From: Antitrichia curtipendula
Taxonomy: Eukaryota > Streptophyta > Bryopsida > Hypnales > Leucodontaceae
Reading direction: 5' to 3'
Assembly (NCBI GenBank): GCA_951230915.1
Contig: OX579635.1
Location: 25,172,001-25,236,000, forward strand
Length of the DNA stretch: 64,000 nucleotides
In this document: positions 51,290 to 62,201 of the stretch, in pieces
Layout: each line of letters begins with the position of its first letter
Position numbering within the stretch: position 1 is the stretch's first letter
Position numbers and translations under genes: made by a program
The notes under the pieces: model-generated
Seen by the model: only the letters and a program-made list of their open reading frames with translations
Told to the model about the DNA's origin: nothing
The model's database searches: none

Positions 51290-51405
51290 ATTTATTTATT
51301 TTGAAACAAATGAAAGGGAATTTCATTGGCAGTAATATCAAGATACAACCAGTCACAAGTGGCCTGGCAAGAAAACATACAAGCAAACAACCTACATACA
51401 AAGAC
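51290..51405 (-). mobile_element. Poly(A)-type retroelement tail, copy 2
   Basis: GAAACAAATGAAAGGG followed by CAACCAGTCACAAGTGGCCT parallels the tail at 47525. It directly adjoins the truncated left end of the following TTAA MITE, consistent with insertion into it. Confidence 0.45.
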
Positions 51406-52148
51406 CAGACTCAAAACTGCCATTTTTATAGCAAAAGAGCAAAAAAAAACATTTAAAACATTCTTTTTGCATATTTAACCGCAAGATCTTGTACTAGACT
51501 AGTGCAAGAGTGTGTGGAAGAAATTTCACAAACTTTGACCGTGTAGAGTGCAAGATATTTGCATTTAAAGTGGACGAAACAAGATTTTTTGCATGTTTTT
51601 TCAATTGACTTAACAATTGTTATGAAAATTTCAAGATCGAAGGATAAAACTAAACCGTTAATAGCTCTAAGATGGAATTGAAACACACTAATTTCAACGG
51701 TGAGATTGTTCTAGCACAAGATCTTAACCTTGTAAGACTTTTTTTTTCCAAAAGATGTGAAAAATGAGGTTAGAGATGAATCCGACGAGTTCTTTTTATC
51801 AGAAGATGCTCTAGTTGTCTCCAAAATAAGATTGTCCATAACTTTTGCATAACAAATCTAAATGGAACAAATCAAAGCTTCCCATGTAGATAAAAATACA
51901 ATCTATATGAAACAAGCTTTTTCAATTTTTATTTCAATTTTTTTGAGGATTTTTTCGGCTCTCAAAACTAAAAAAGGGCTTTGGGGGCCATAATTTTTTT
52001 TCCAAACATTGATTAATATAAAAATTATATTTTTGGAAAGCTAGTTTATTCCTATTTTCACCAAAAAATTCAGACAATTATTGAGACCGTAGGAGCTTGC
52101 TTGAAATCCATTTTGTTCTCTAAGGGGACAATGGGACTTAGAGATTAA
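51406..52148 (+). mobile_element. TTAA-flanked piggyBac-type MITE, diverged subfamily, copy 2, left-truncated
   Basis: Starts within the element (ACTCAAAACTGCCATTTTTA) and ends CTCTAAGGGGACAATGGGAC..AGAGATTAA. Read inversely, this matches the terminal and subterminal order of the copy at 49134 (TTAATCCCTAAAGTCC..GTGTCTCCTTAGAG). About 200 bp and the left terminus are lost. Confidence 0.65.
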
Positions 52149-52513
52149 GTAGACCCATAAAGGGGAGGGGCAGGGGATTGGTGGTTCTTTGTAAGATTGT
52201 CAAAAACTATGTTTTTTTGGTATGTTAATCAAGAATGGAAAATTGATTTTTTTTTTAAACTTCTACAAAATTGAAGTGAAGTATATTCCCCAAATGTGGA
52301 AAAAACTTTAGTCTATTGGACAAATCGGATTGAAAGATTATAACATTTAAAGGTCAAACAGACTTTGGGCCCTTTTGAAATATACTTTTGGCTCTAAATG
52401 CAAATGAGAATTTCAACCATTCATAAGTATATGATATTAGGTTAACTCATGAAAAAATTTAGAAACAAATATGGAGTCTAGCTTATTCTAAACCAACATG
52501 TAATGCAAGGAGG
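52149..52513. other. Short intergenic spacer between MITEs
   Basis: AT-rich, with MITE-like words such as TGGAGTCTAGCTTATTCTAA. No defined feature. Confidence 0.4.
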
Positions 52514-53446
52514 TTAACTCCTAAAGTACCATGACTATGTTTTCACCCAAAACACTCTAAAATTGTCATTTCTTGTACAAGTACCAAATTTTGAAAAAAA
52601 CAAAACATTTTTTGGCACATGGAACTGTAGGATCTTGTAGTATGCTGACTTGAGAGCATGTGAAAAGAAATACAGAAATTTCCACCCCGTGGATTGCAAG
52701 CTATGAGCTTTTGAACTCACAAAAATCATTTTTTGAGCCTGCAAAGAATCGAGTAGCTGCACTTTACAAGGTCACATTTGTATGAAAAAATGTCCAAAAT
52801 AGTGTTGCTTCTTTGGATTCATTCTTCAAGGCAAGTTGGATACATGCTTGAAATTGATTAGATCATTTGGAATTGTTCAATATATAGGAAAAAAATAGTA
52901 AGTAGAAAGAACTAGAGAATGATTCAAAATACAAAATTGATAAGAATTTAGTTATAGAATTGAAAAATGCCAATCCTAGTGGTTGAAATGTTGTAATAAA
53001 CAATCTACAACCTATGCCTTAATTTTTTTCAAAAAAATTGAAAATTGAGTATATTAAAGGACTTCAAAGTTTATTTTAGAGTAGAGAATCCACAACTACT
53101 TACAAACAAAAACTCCTCATAACTTTCATTTCATTAATCAAAACGGAATGATTCAAAGTTTTCCACATATATAAAATTCTTGGAAACCAATTTCATATTT
53201 TTGTTTATGAGAAAAGTATTATTTTCTAATCTGCCCGGGCTGCACATTTTCCCAAAAATGTAACATATTAGGCCATAACTTTTGACTCGTATTTCCAAAT
53301 GTCATGAAATTTAGTGCGTATGAAAGATATTCCTTGTTCCCACTTCTCATAAAATTTTGGTCTAAAATATGAAAATCTATAGTTACACATGCCTATCCAC
53401 AATTTCTATATTGCCAAAAAATGCATGTTGGTCTTTTAGGGGTTAA
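52514..53446 (+). mobile_element. TTAA-flanked piggyBac-type MITE, copy 4
   Basis: Begins TTAACTCCTAAAGTACC and ends GGTCTTTTAGGGGTTAA. The 933-bp body follows copy 1, including TTCCACCCCGTGGATTGCAA and AATGATTCAAAGTTTTCC. Confidence 0.85.
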
Positions 53447-53895
53447 GTGAATTGACAATATACTAAACATTTTTTGTGCTACATGGAGGGTTTTATATTT
53501 GAAACAATAAAAGGTTAAAGACAAACATTTGAAATGTGTAAAAAAAAATTCAAGAATTTTTACTTCATAGATTGCATTCCCAACTTATCTCTTCAGCATA
53601 TTATGGAAACAAATAGTCGGATCTATACATTTTTGTGTGAAAAGCTTGAAAGATGAAATCTAACCATTTGAGAAGAGTTGAAAATGCTTATTTTCAAATT
53701 CAAGTGACTTGATCTTGCAAATGGTAAATTTTTTCATTTTTCATTTTAGGAAGATGTATTCTAACAAGTTAATTAAAGCATCATATGGTTGGATTTGTTA
53801 ATCAATAAATACAGATGAAGATTTTAGCCTTGCTTTGGATTTAAGTACTTTGAAGCAGTTTTGGGCCCCAAAACACTAAAAACGTTAGGGATTAA
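53447..53895 (-). mobile_element. Half-length TTAA-element relic adjoining copy 4
   Basis: Ends in AACGTTAGGGATTAA and matches the right half of 22757-23645, for example GATGAAGATTTTAGCCTTGC followed by TTTGGA. Its left part starts at or inside the TTAA of copy 4, as expected if copy 4 inserted at a TTAA within an older element. Confidence 0.6.
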
Positions 53896-55823
53896 ACATT
53901 TGAGTATCATGGTTCATGTTATTAAAGAGAATTTTTATTTGTTTGGATCTTATTTGGAGTCAAAAGAAAATTCAAAATTTCATGAGGTTGCATTTTTAAG
54001 ACTTCAAATGAATGTACTATGAATTTTCAAAGTGCTGAAAATATGTGTATTTGAAATCGATCCCACGCTCTTACAAATAAAAGTTGTACAATTTAGGGAA
54101 GAATTTGTATTGATTGGTTTTGGAACATGTTGCAACTACGTACAATTTCCTTATTCTTGTTCATTGTTATATAAATTTTGGTGTGGGATTGTTGAAAAAC
54201 TAACTCATAATTCCAACAATCTAGAAAAGAAGTTTTCCTTTTTTCTTTGAGTCACATAAGGTGGGTATCCTCCAAATCTTCACTATCTATTATTAAACTA
54301 GTCAAATTTTCATAATATCTTGTTGACAAGTAAAAAATGTTCCAATGCTCAAAATAATGTGGCATTTGGATCTCGTATGCAAAAGTTAAAATGAAGGGTC
54401 CAAATATTTTTGGTAGGTGTTATAAAATCATTTCTTCCACATAGGTAGGTATTGATTTTGGAGAGACACTTTCAACCTTGGTTCAATGGCTTTGGCCTTG
54501 GCACGATGGTGAAGTGATCATGAATTCAAACTCGGGCATTTAGCGAGGTGCTCACTACTATAGTCCACTCAACTACAATGTAAGGTGTATTGATTACCTT
54601 GTTGTCATATGGGGCCCTGGAAAAAAAAAATGGGGGGGGAAGAACATATCGGTTCTTATTATAGGGTCTACTTCCTAATGGAGACATCAAGGATGGAATT
54701 TCTCATCTAAGTCCATGAGGCTTAGATAAGGTAAACTAGGCCATTTAAGCCAATTACATGTCTAATTTCGTCATCCTACTTTTGATCCAATTTTGCTCTA
54801 AAACTCATCCAGATCCATTCAATTTTTGACATAATCACTATATTAATGCCAACCAGGGATAAAGTGTCAATGTTTTAATGGTGAATACTTAAGTTTCATT
54901 GTATATATGTATAGACAGTTATGGATTGTTTATAGGACATTTGCGACTCCACTATGTGACCGAGCAGTTTTGTAATTTTAGTACAAACTACTTTAGAAAT
55001 TCACAAAAATTACAGTGCTAATTAAACAAAAAATTATCATTCTACTTTGATTTGATTTGTAAAACAAAAGCAAGCCTTAAAAAATATATGCCCTTTTGAT
55101 GGATTTGTGATATAGATAGCAATTGATTGAAGCTAAAGACACCTCATGCATCCTCACTAACATAACATTGTTTTATTGTGCCGGTATTTTGAGATAAGCA
55201 CAAGTAAGGTTGTGCCTAGCCTTCGGATTTAGATTTTCCAAATTGATTGGTTATTGTGGAACATACTTCTTTCAAACATCAAACATAGCTTTATGCTATG
55301 ATGCTAAACATATGGATAGTTGATTTTGCAATAACTTTGTAAGAACTACCTTGAGAACACCTTAACTACTGCTCAAATACTATATGATGATTTATATTTA
55401 AGGATTGACTACATGTTAAGTTTTAAGGAGTTGATACCTTGTTTAAGGATGTTTAGTCTTAGTTCCTTCAACATTTATCATGAATTAGTTTTCTAAAGTT
55501 TAAGGTCATCCCATATTTTGAATACAATAATTTGCCATGCTAGGATCTTATGCTTTATGAAATGTTTAAGTCCATTTTTTTTCATTATTTTTCAAATTTT
55601 TAGTTTCCATTAATTTATCAAATGTCCCAATAGTTAATTCAAAGCACATATATCATGAAACTTATTATCTATTTATATATATTTTTAAATTGGTTGCTTT
55701 CCAATACACAATGGATTAGCATTTAAATAACAAAATGTTCCAATCATGCCTTTGCTATTTGATTTAGAGTGTTCATGTTTCTATAAAACATTCTCACATG
55801 ACAAATTCCACTATGAAATTCTT
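53896..55823. other. Intergenic DNA, no gene seen
   Basis: AT-rich, longest frame 72 codons. No inverted or tandem structure recognised. Confidence 0.5.
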
Positions 55824-56755
55824 TTAACCCTTAAAGAACCAAACACCATATTTTGTGATTTTGGACAGCTCACTCCGAATGGAGTTAATATTTTTTTCTT
55901 TGAAATTTTCACATAAGATGTGTCCAAGGAGTAGCTTCAAGGCCCAACAACTTTCATAACTTATAACTAAATACGTGGTTAAAAAGTTATTGCAAGATGT
56001 GTCATTTTCATTGGTCGGTGGGCAACCCTGGTAGCTAAAAAAAATTCTTCAAAAATCACTTTTTAAAAACATAAAAATTTGAAATCGTTTCTTTAGATTT
56101 ATGTATACATGGGAAGCTTTGAATCATTCCATTTTGATTAATGAGATGAAAGTTATGAGGAGTTTTAATTTGCGGGTAGTTATAAAACCTCTACTGTAAG
56201 ATAAACTTTGAAGTCCTTTGTTTAACTCAATTTTCAATACTTTTGAAATAAAAATAAAAATATTAGGCGTAGATTATTTATTACAGCATTACAGCCGTTG
56301 GAATCGGAATTTCAATTCCATATTTCAATTCTTAACAATTTGGTGTTTTGAACATTCTCTACCTCCTTCTGCTTACTATTTTTTTCCTAAATGTTTTATA
56401 ATTCCAAATGATCTCAAAATTTTCAAGCATGTATCAACTTGCCTTGAAGAATTAATCCAAAGACTAACCACCATTTTGAACATTTTTTCATACCAATGTG
56501 ACCTTGTGAAGTGCAGCTGCCCGGATTTTCGCAGGGACAATAAGGATTTTTGTCAATTCAAACGCTATTATCTTTCAATCCACATGGTGGAAATTTCTGA
56601 AATTTTTTCCACAACTTCTTAAACTAGTTTAATACAAGATCCTATGATTACATTTTTCCAAAAATGTTTTTTTTCTAAAATTTGGTCCTTGTATTAGAAA
56701 TAGCAGTTTTGTAGCGGTTTTGATGAAAACATAATCATTGATCTTTAGGGGTTAA
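55824..56755 (-). mobile_element. TTAA-flanked piggyBac-type MITE, copy 5, inverted
   Basis: Begins TTAACCCTTAAAGAACC and ends GATCTTTAGGGGTTAA. The 932-bp body is the inverse of copies 1, 3 and 4. A 134-codon frame at 56218-56622 runs through it, but the frame is not kept in other copies and it lacks a known domain. Confidence 0.85.
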
Positions 56756-57044
56756 TCTAATTAGGAGATCTGATATTTATATGGTCCAATGTTAGGCTCA
56801 ACCTAATATGAAATGTTTAAAATGGGATTAAATATGGCTTGCCCAATCTACTATGGATTTGGCCTTAATTAAAATCATTCGACCACTAAGATAGGTAGTA
56901 ATTATAAACCACCTCATTATGACCCCTTTGGAGTCCCTTCCCTTCAAATGTTTGAGTATAAAGTGGCCTCCCATTTTTCTTGTCTCACATCTTTAAACTT
57001 GGGTCGTGGTCATTCTCTTTGGTGTTAATTTTTTTGCGTGCTAA
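56756..57044. other. Spacer between MITE copy 5 and the PIF-like element
   Basis: No gene or repeat recognised. It ends with the TAA duplication at 57042-57044. Confidence 0.5.
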
Positions 57045-57450
57045 GAGCATCTCCACACATTCACAGCCAAAATGGCTCAGGGAATGGAGTGGCCCAGGCC
57101 CAGAAGAAGCCCGGCCGCTTCCATCCGCCACCCATTCACGGGGAAAAAGACACGCTAAAGGGAGACAAAGAGAGTCATTAATGAATTGTCATTAGAAAGA
57201 ACCAATGACAATGCGGATTGAATTAAAAAGATTAAAAAAGAACCCCAATATCGAGGAGTATGACAAGATCACCCAAAGTCAATGGATGGCGGGGTTCGTG
57301 GCGGGGATGGCCTCCTACCGTTTGGAGAAAGATTTTGGCCGTGACCGGTCTCTTTTTGGAGCTTCCCCGTAAATGGGTGGCTCATTTTTTCCTCCCGGTC
57401 CCGCCCAAGCACCGGGCCGTGAGCTCGCCCGTGAATGGGTGGCGATGCTC
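57045..57450. mobile_element. PIF/Harbinger-type non-autonomous element, 406 bp, with TAA duplication
   Basis: Starts GAGCATCTCCACACATTCAC and ends GTGAATGGGTGGCGATGCTC. It is flanked by TAA on both sides (57042-57044, 57451-57453), the 3-bp duplication typical of PIF/Harbinger. The interior is markedly GC-rich near both ends (GCCCGGCCGC; CGGGCCGTGAGCTCGCC) and AT-richer in the middle. No transposase is encoded. Frames across it are incidental. Confidence 0.88.
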
Positions 57451-58107
57451 TAAGTCTTGGGCTTCAACTGTGTCACTGGAATGGCAAGGGTCTCTTTGCT
57501 TTGTAGTATTGTGGATTGATTTAGGAGCTTGCTTTGACATTGATGCCTTTTACCTTGTGACCTTTCTTTTTTTAATTGATTCTTGTTTTTGGTGTATTGT
57601 ATTTGTGACATAGATAACAATTGGATGCAACTAAAGACACATGTTACAACCTCACCAATATAACGTTGGCTTGTTGTGTGTACTCGGACGGGTACACGTG
57701 AGGCTCAACCTTCAAATCTAATTTCTCCATCTTGGAATTGGTACAAGATTTTATTTTCAAGCATATTGAATTCTTCTTTACTTTATTTCCTATTTTTAAA
57801 ACTTGTGAATAGCCATGGATGAATTATGGCGCTTTTTGATAGTCTCAAGGATTTATATTTATTCAATGTATCTATAGTTAGTATCTAATTTTGATGCTCT
57901 TGATACTCAAGATTAAATTTTACAATGATGTAAAGTGATGTGATTCCTAGTGAGCATAAAGTTAGATTATGACAAGAGTAAAGCCCTATTTCAGGGGTGT
58001 ATTAGTCTTAGTCTCTTCTTTTTATTTATTTTGGAGATGTACAATACAATATTAATCCCTTAAGTTTTTTGACTATGTTTTCATAAAAAAAAGCTCCAAA
58101 ATCACTC
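57451..58107. other. Intergenic DNA
   Basis: No gene seen. A worn TTAA-MITE-like word, AATCCCTTAAG..TTTGACTATGTTTTCA (about 58052-58082), resembles the left end of the 0.93-kb family directly before the tandem repeat. Confidence 0.45.
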
Positions 58108-58640
58108 TTCCAACTCCCTATGTTGGTAGATTTCGTATATCTTTTTTTGTGCGAGTCTTTTGAACTTGAGATTTGGCATACATATTATCAACATGGACAT
58201 GCTTCCATGACAATAAATTTCATGCCAAAAAAAAAAAAAATTCAATCCTTGGGAGGGTGGCAAAGTTGGCAGTAGTGAAATTGTCCCTTACAACTACATG
58301 TTGGTAGATTTCTAATTCCTCTTTTTGTGTAAATCTTTTGGTTTTGAAATTTGGTAAACATATTATCAACATAGACATGATTTCATGTAAAAAAATTCAT
58401 GGCAAAAAAAAAAATTCTCAATCCTTGGGAGGGTGGCAAAGTTGGTAGTAGTGAAATTTTTCTCGCAACTACACATGTTGGTAGACTTTGAATATCTTTT
58501 TTTCTGTAAATCTTTTGGCCATGAAATTTTGCACATATGTTACTAACATAGAGATGAACTTGTAAAAAAAAATTCAAGGCAAAAAAACAAATTTTCAACC
58601 CTCGGGAGGGTGTCAAAGTTGGCAGCAGTGGAACTTCTTT
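58108..58640. repeat. Tandem repeat, three units of about 177 bp
   Basis: The word GGGAGGGTGGCAAAGTTGG recurs at about 58250, 58427 and 58604, and TGTTGGTAGA recurs at about 58122, 58300 and 58478. Each unit also has TCTTTTTNTGTNAATCTTTTGG-like and ACATATTANCAACATAGACAT-like blocks. Units are clearly diverged. Confidence 0.9.
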
Positions 58641-59480
58641 CACTGGGAATGCAAAAAATTCGTAAGCAACCTGTAGCCGACTGTACAAGACAATACAATA
58701 TTCCACGAGAGTGATGATGGCGGTCTTTGGGTCCGTGGCCCATTCAGGGTACTTAAGGTCCCCCCGACCACCTTACCCATTTTGATGATAACGAACCTCC
58801 CTTCCTCCCCCTACACCCTGGACCCAACAGTGACCAACCGTCCGGAGTCCATCGTCGTCGCCCAAATAAGTTATGCCATAACTTAGCTTCTCATCATGTC
58901 CCGAAGATTTGCTGGTGGACGGGGTGACAATCATTATTCCTCAGGGGCTACTTATAACTTCCATCCAAATCACTTGGCCGGGGGTCAAAGTGACACTGCC
59001 GTCCATCCACACTGGTGCCGTGCTTGCACACAATCATGTGTCGCGTGGACCATGCAAGTGAAAAATCGAGCAGACAATTTGTTTCGACTCGGGGCTCTGG
59101 AGTACGACTGAAGTTTGGGGAGGTGGGCTAAACCTTGGCTTCTTCTTTTTCTTCTTCTATTATTTTACTACTTCCCAAAAGGCTGGGCAATGTCCTTCCA
59201 AAACATTAGGTGGAGACCGACCAATGAACTCTTTTCTTTGCGAATGAGAGACCCCTCGCAGGTAGCATTTGGAATTGTATGTTGATGTGGATTTGGGAGC
59301 TGACCCTGGATGGGTGGGTGGGTGGCTGGCTGGGTCTCTTGAAATGAGACCACCCTGTTCCACCTGGACACTTGCAAACGACAGAATTTGAAATTCTTGA
59401 GGTCGCCGCCAAGTGCACACAACTTCGGTCATGTACATGCCAAGATCGTTAACTTACCCCTGAAATGTACTCCCACTATT
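58641..59480. other. GC-rich island without a recognised gene
   Basis: Composition contrasts with neighbours (GGACGGGGTGACAATC; GGATGGGTGGGTGGGTGGCT). Frames on both strands reach only 60-92 codons (plus 58896-59111; minus 59160-59438) and none shows a known domain. It could be a gene relic, a promoter or a GC-rich element. Confidence 0.35.
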
Positions 59481-60365
59481 CACGAGAGTCTATGGTGGAT
59501 TTTAGAAACACCTATTTTCCAACACTTTGGAAATTTGTAGTTTATTAATACATCGTTCCAAAAATTCATTCTAAGAGAATCTAGAAATCCTCTTTTGACT
59601 AGGGCAAGAAGATTCCACAAAAAACAATTTCAACATGATAATGGGAATCGTATTTGATTGCTTATTTGTGCGATTTTAGGTGTAGTTACTTTACATGTCA
59701 CTCACATTGTTAAAACATAAACGACGTGGAGAACTTTTTCCGGACAATGAATGATAAAGAATCTCTCCATGTAGGATAGAAGTGTAACTATTGGTCCTCC
59801 AAATTATGTGTGAAAAAGGGAAGGTCTTCTATAGTAGTTTGACTTTCAGTGCTTTTGCATTTTTTTAATCCAACAATTCATACGGTACCAAACCAGAACA
59901 TTTCCACGGTGACCGGCTGGTCGTTTAAGGGTTACCTTATGCCTAAAGCTCAGGATGAACAAAGTGTTGTCAGAGAATTCATACAATAGGATGGACCTGA
60001 TAAGGTTCTGGTACCATTCTGATAGGCAGGCTGGTGGGAGGAAGAACTGGACATCAGTTGGGAGCCAGTTCAGAAATGGAGTTCAATGGCCCCAAGGGTG
60101 TAGACAAAGTTGCTGTTGGGAAGTATAGAAGGAAGGGTAACTTAGGTATGAAAGACCGGTGTGAATGGAGCGTCTATTGGGAATGGCTCAACTACTGAAG
60201 CCTCATGGATTTTTTGATGACAAATTTTATCCTTGATGCCTTGGTTTAGGAGGTAGACCCTATAATAATAAAGGACCAATATGTTTCTTCCCCTGAGAAA
60301 ATTCTCAAGTCCCCATATGATGACAAGGTAGTTATTGCCCCCCCCTCCCCCCCCCCCCTTGTAGT
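59481..60365. other. Intergenic DNA with repeat C copy 2
   Basis: No gene seen. It ends in C-rich runs near 60339-60358 beside the long inverted repeat. Confidence 0.5.
59717..59935 (+). repeat. Unclassified interspersed repeat C, copy 2
   Basis: Colinear with 43105-43258, with an additional internal segment near 59830-59890. It ends CGGTGACCGGCTGGTCGTTT then AAGGGTTA. Confidence 0.75.
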
Positions 60366-60690
60366 TGGGTTGGGCTATGGTGGTAGGTCCTATTGGTCTA
60401 AAAAAATTTATACATACTCTCAACAAGCTTAATATTAACTGAACCCCCAAAGTTGAAAGGCATACAAGCACATGATTTTGACTTACAAGACTTTGAAACT
60501 GGGCTTCCTTCTTCAGGCAATGTTCAAAATTTACAAAGTCCAATTTCAAAGTCTTGTAAGTCAAAATCATGTGCTTGTATGCCTTTCAACTTTAGGGGGT
60601 CAATTAATATTAAGCTTGTTGAGAGTACATATAAAAATATTTAGACCAATTGGACCTATCTATCATGGCTATCCCAAATAGCTAGGGTGA
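60366..60690. repeat. Long near-perfect inverted repeat (about 150-bp arms)
   Basis: The left arm includes TCTCAACAAGCTTAATATTA, GCATACAAGCACATGATTTT and GACTTACAAGACTTTGAAA. The right arm repeats these inversely from about 60540 to 60690. The central loop is about 40 bp (CTTCAGGCAATGTTC area). A transcript would form a hairpin of over 130 bp. A C-rich run precedes it at 60339-60358. It is either a foldback element or a hairpin small-RNA source. Confidence 0.92.
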
Positions 60691-61159
60691 ACCGACCCCC
60701 TTGCTTATCCACACAAGCCATTTCAAGGGGGCATGTTAATAAAAACTATTTTGTGCTTGATTAATTTATCTTCTACACCTCTCCTAACTAATTTGGGGGC
60801 TTTGATTGCAAATATGAACTCAAAATTTCTCAATTTTATAATGAGCGGCAAATAAAAAAATTATTTTTCAAGAGTTTGTTTTTTCCATTGGACAAGTGAG
60901 GGGGCTAGTTTACCCTGGCCCTGAAAACTACTTGTGACTCAGGAAAAAAACATTCTTTTTGAGGCATAATTTTTTAGACATCAAACTTGGATTGGTTTAA
61001 AGTTTTCTAGGCTTTAATATCTCTTAATGGCATTTTACATTACCCCTTTGTACTGATTGAAGGGTATTCCTTGTCAAGTGGTCTAAGTTGCTATGTGGGT
61101 GGTTTTGTTGATTTACAAAGATTCTATTTCTATTAGTGTATGTTTACAATACTCTTTGA
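60691..61159. other. Intergenic DNA, nothing distinct
   Basis: AT-rich, no frame or repeat recognised. Confidence 0.5.
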
Positions 61160-61632
61160 GTAAGGTAGAACAATCCATTGCAATTACATGACCCCATAGT
61201 GGACACCTAGGGAATGATCCCATTATAATTTTTTCCAATATGTGAAATTTGGGCCACAATCAATATCTTGCATGACAATAATAGAGTGATTAGTGACCAA
61301 ATTAGAAGCTTCTAGCTTTTTAGTGTGAATTCATTGTAAGAATTTACTTTTTAGACCTTCTACATTAGAAAATATTGTGATTGCTCTAAGTGAGTAGGAT
61401 GAGTATTATGAATTCAGATTATGTTGGTTTTGGAGTAGTCTACAAACTCTTTTGGGTTATGATGCGTCAAACACTTCAAATTTTTTTAGCAAATTCCTAG
61501 TTTGTTGGAAAAATATAATTTCAATTGTTCTCACCGTTTCTCACACTTATCATTTTGTGTGAATTTTATAAAAAAATCAGCAACGACATAAGGCCAAACT
61601 CCTAATTCTAAACACATTAGGTTGTTTTACTT
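61160..61632 (+). repeat. Unclassified interspersed repeat G, copy 2
   Basis: Direct-orientation partner of 27040-27515, with the same order of landmarks from AAGGTAGAACAATCCATTG to ACATTAGGTTGTTTTA. Divergence looks about 25 percent. Confidence 0.85.
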
Positions 61633-61791
61633 TAGTCGCCTTAAAACCCTTGACAAAAGAATCTAAATTCTTTTTGCAAACATTATAAGCATATGATTGA
61701 CAACCAATAAATTTATTTTTTGTGTCAATTTATGCATGCATTCTATAGGCACTTACACATTACAAAAAAATTTAGCCCTTCAAAGGGCTGT

Positions 61792-62201
61792 TTAACCCAT
61801 TAAGGACCGTGGTTGACTGGGGGGGATAATCCTTTGTATGGCCAATTGGGAGCAATTTTAAAACTTTTGAATGCAAGTGCCTATTGGAGATCTAATTGTA
61901 CGGATGGAAGTGTTGCGCATGATATTGGATTTAGCACTGAAATTTTAGGTGAAGGTGCGTTGTAAAGCAAGAATTTTTAGCAAATCTTGGTGTAATTTCA
62001 GCCCCTGTTGTCTTGGTTTTTTCAACCCTCTGGCCACATGCCACCTCAGATTGGCCTAGTTATTGTCCTAAATTTTTTACTTCCCAATTCCCCAGACCCG
62101 TCCCCTTTGCCACGTCATCAAATTCATTGACATGCTCTCTCTACAAACCAAAAAGGACCCAAATCAACCATAGAATGGTCGACTGGTCCTTAATGGGTTA
62201 A
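61792..62201. mobile_element. TTAA-flanked piggyBac-type MITE, second family, 410 bp
   Basis: Starts TTAACCCATTAAGGACC and ends with its exact inverse GGTCCTTAATGGGTTAA: 17 identical bases including the TTAA. Subterminal GTTGACTGG and the inverse CAGTCGACC extend the symmetry. The interior is GC-richer (CCCAATTCCCCAGACCCGTC) and lacks a transposase. The perfect ends imply it is younger than the 0.93-kb family. Confidence 0.9.

Noticed and set aside
54490..54570. Possible tRNA or SINE at TTGGCACGATGGTGAAGTGATC
   Set aside because: No proper B-box (TCAAACTCGGGC instead of GGTTCRANNCC) and no cloverleaf pairing could be drawn.
56218..56622. 134-codon frame within the inverted MITE copy, and similar frames in the other copies (6097-6285, 39731-39964, 40561-40821, 52535-52762)
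   Set aside because: The peptides resemble each other only because the DNA is shared. The frame used downstream of CSCPDFRRD differs between copies and no stop-free frame is kept, so coding selection is unlikely.
57260..57613. 117-codon frame rich in Trp and Gly
   Set aside because: It starts inside and runs out of the PIF/Harbinger-type element and has no transposase motif.
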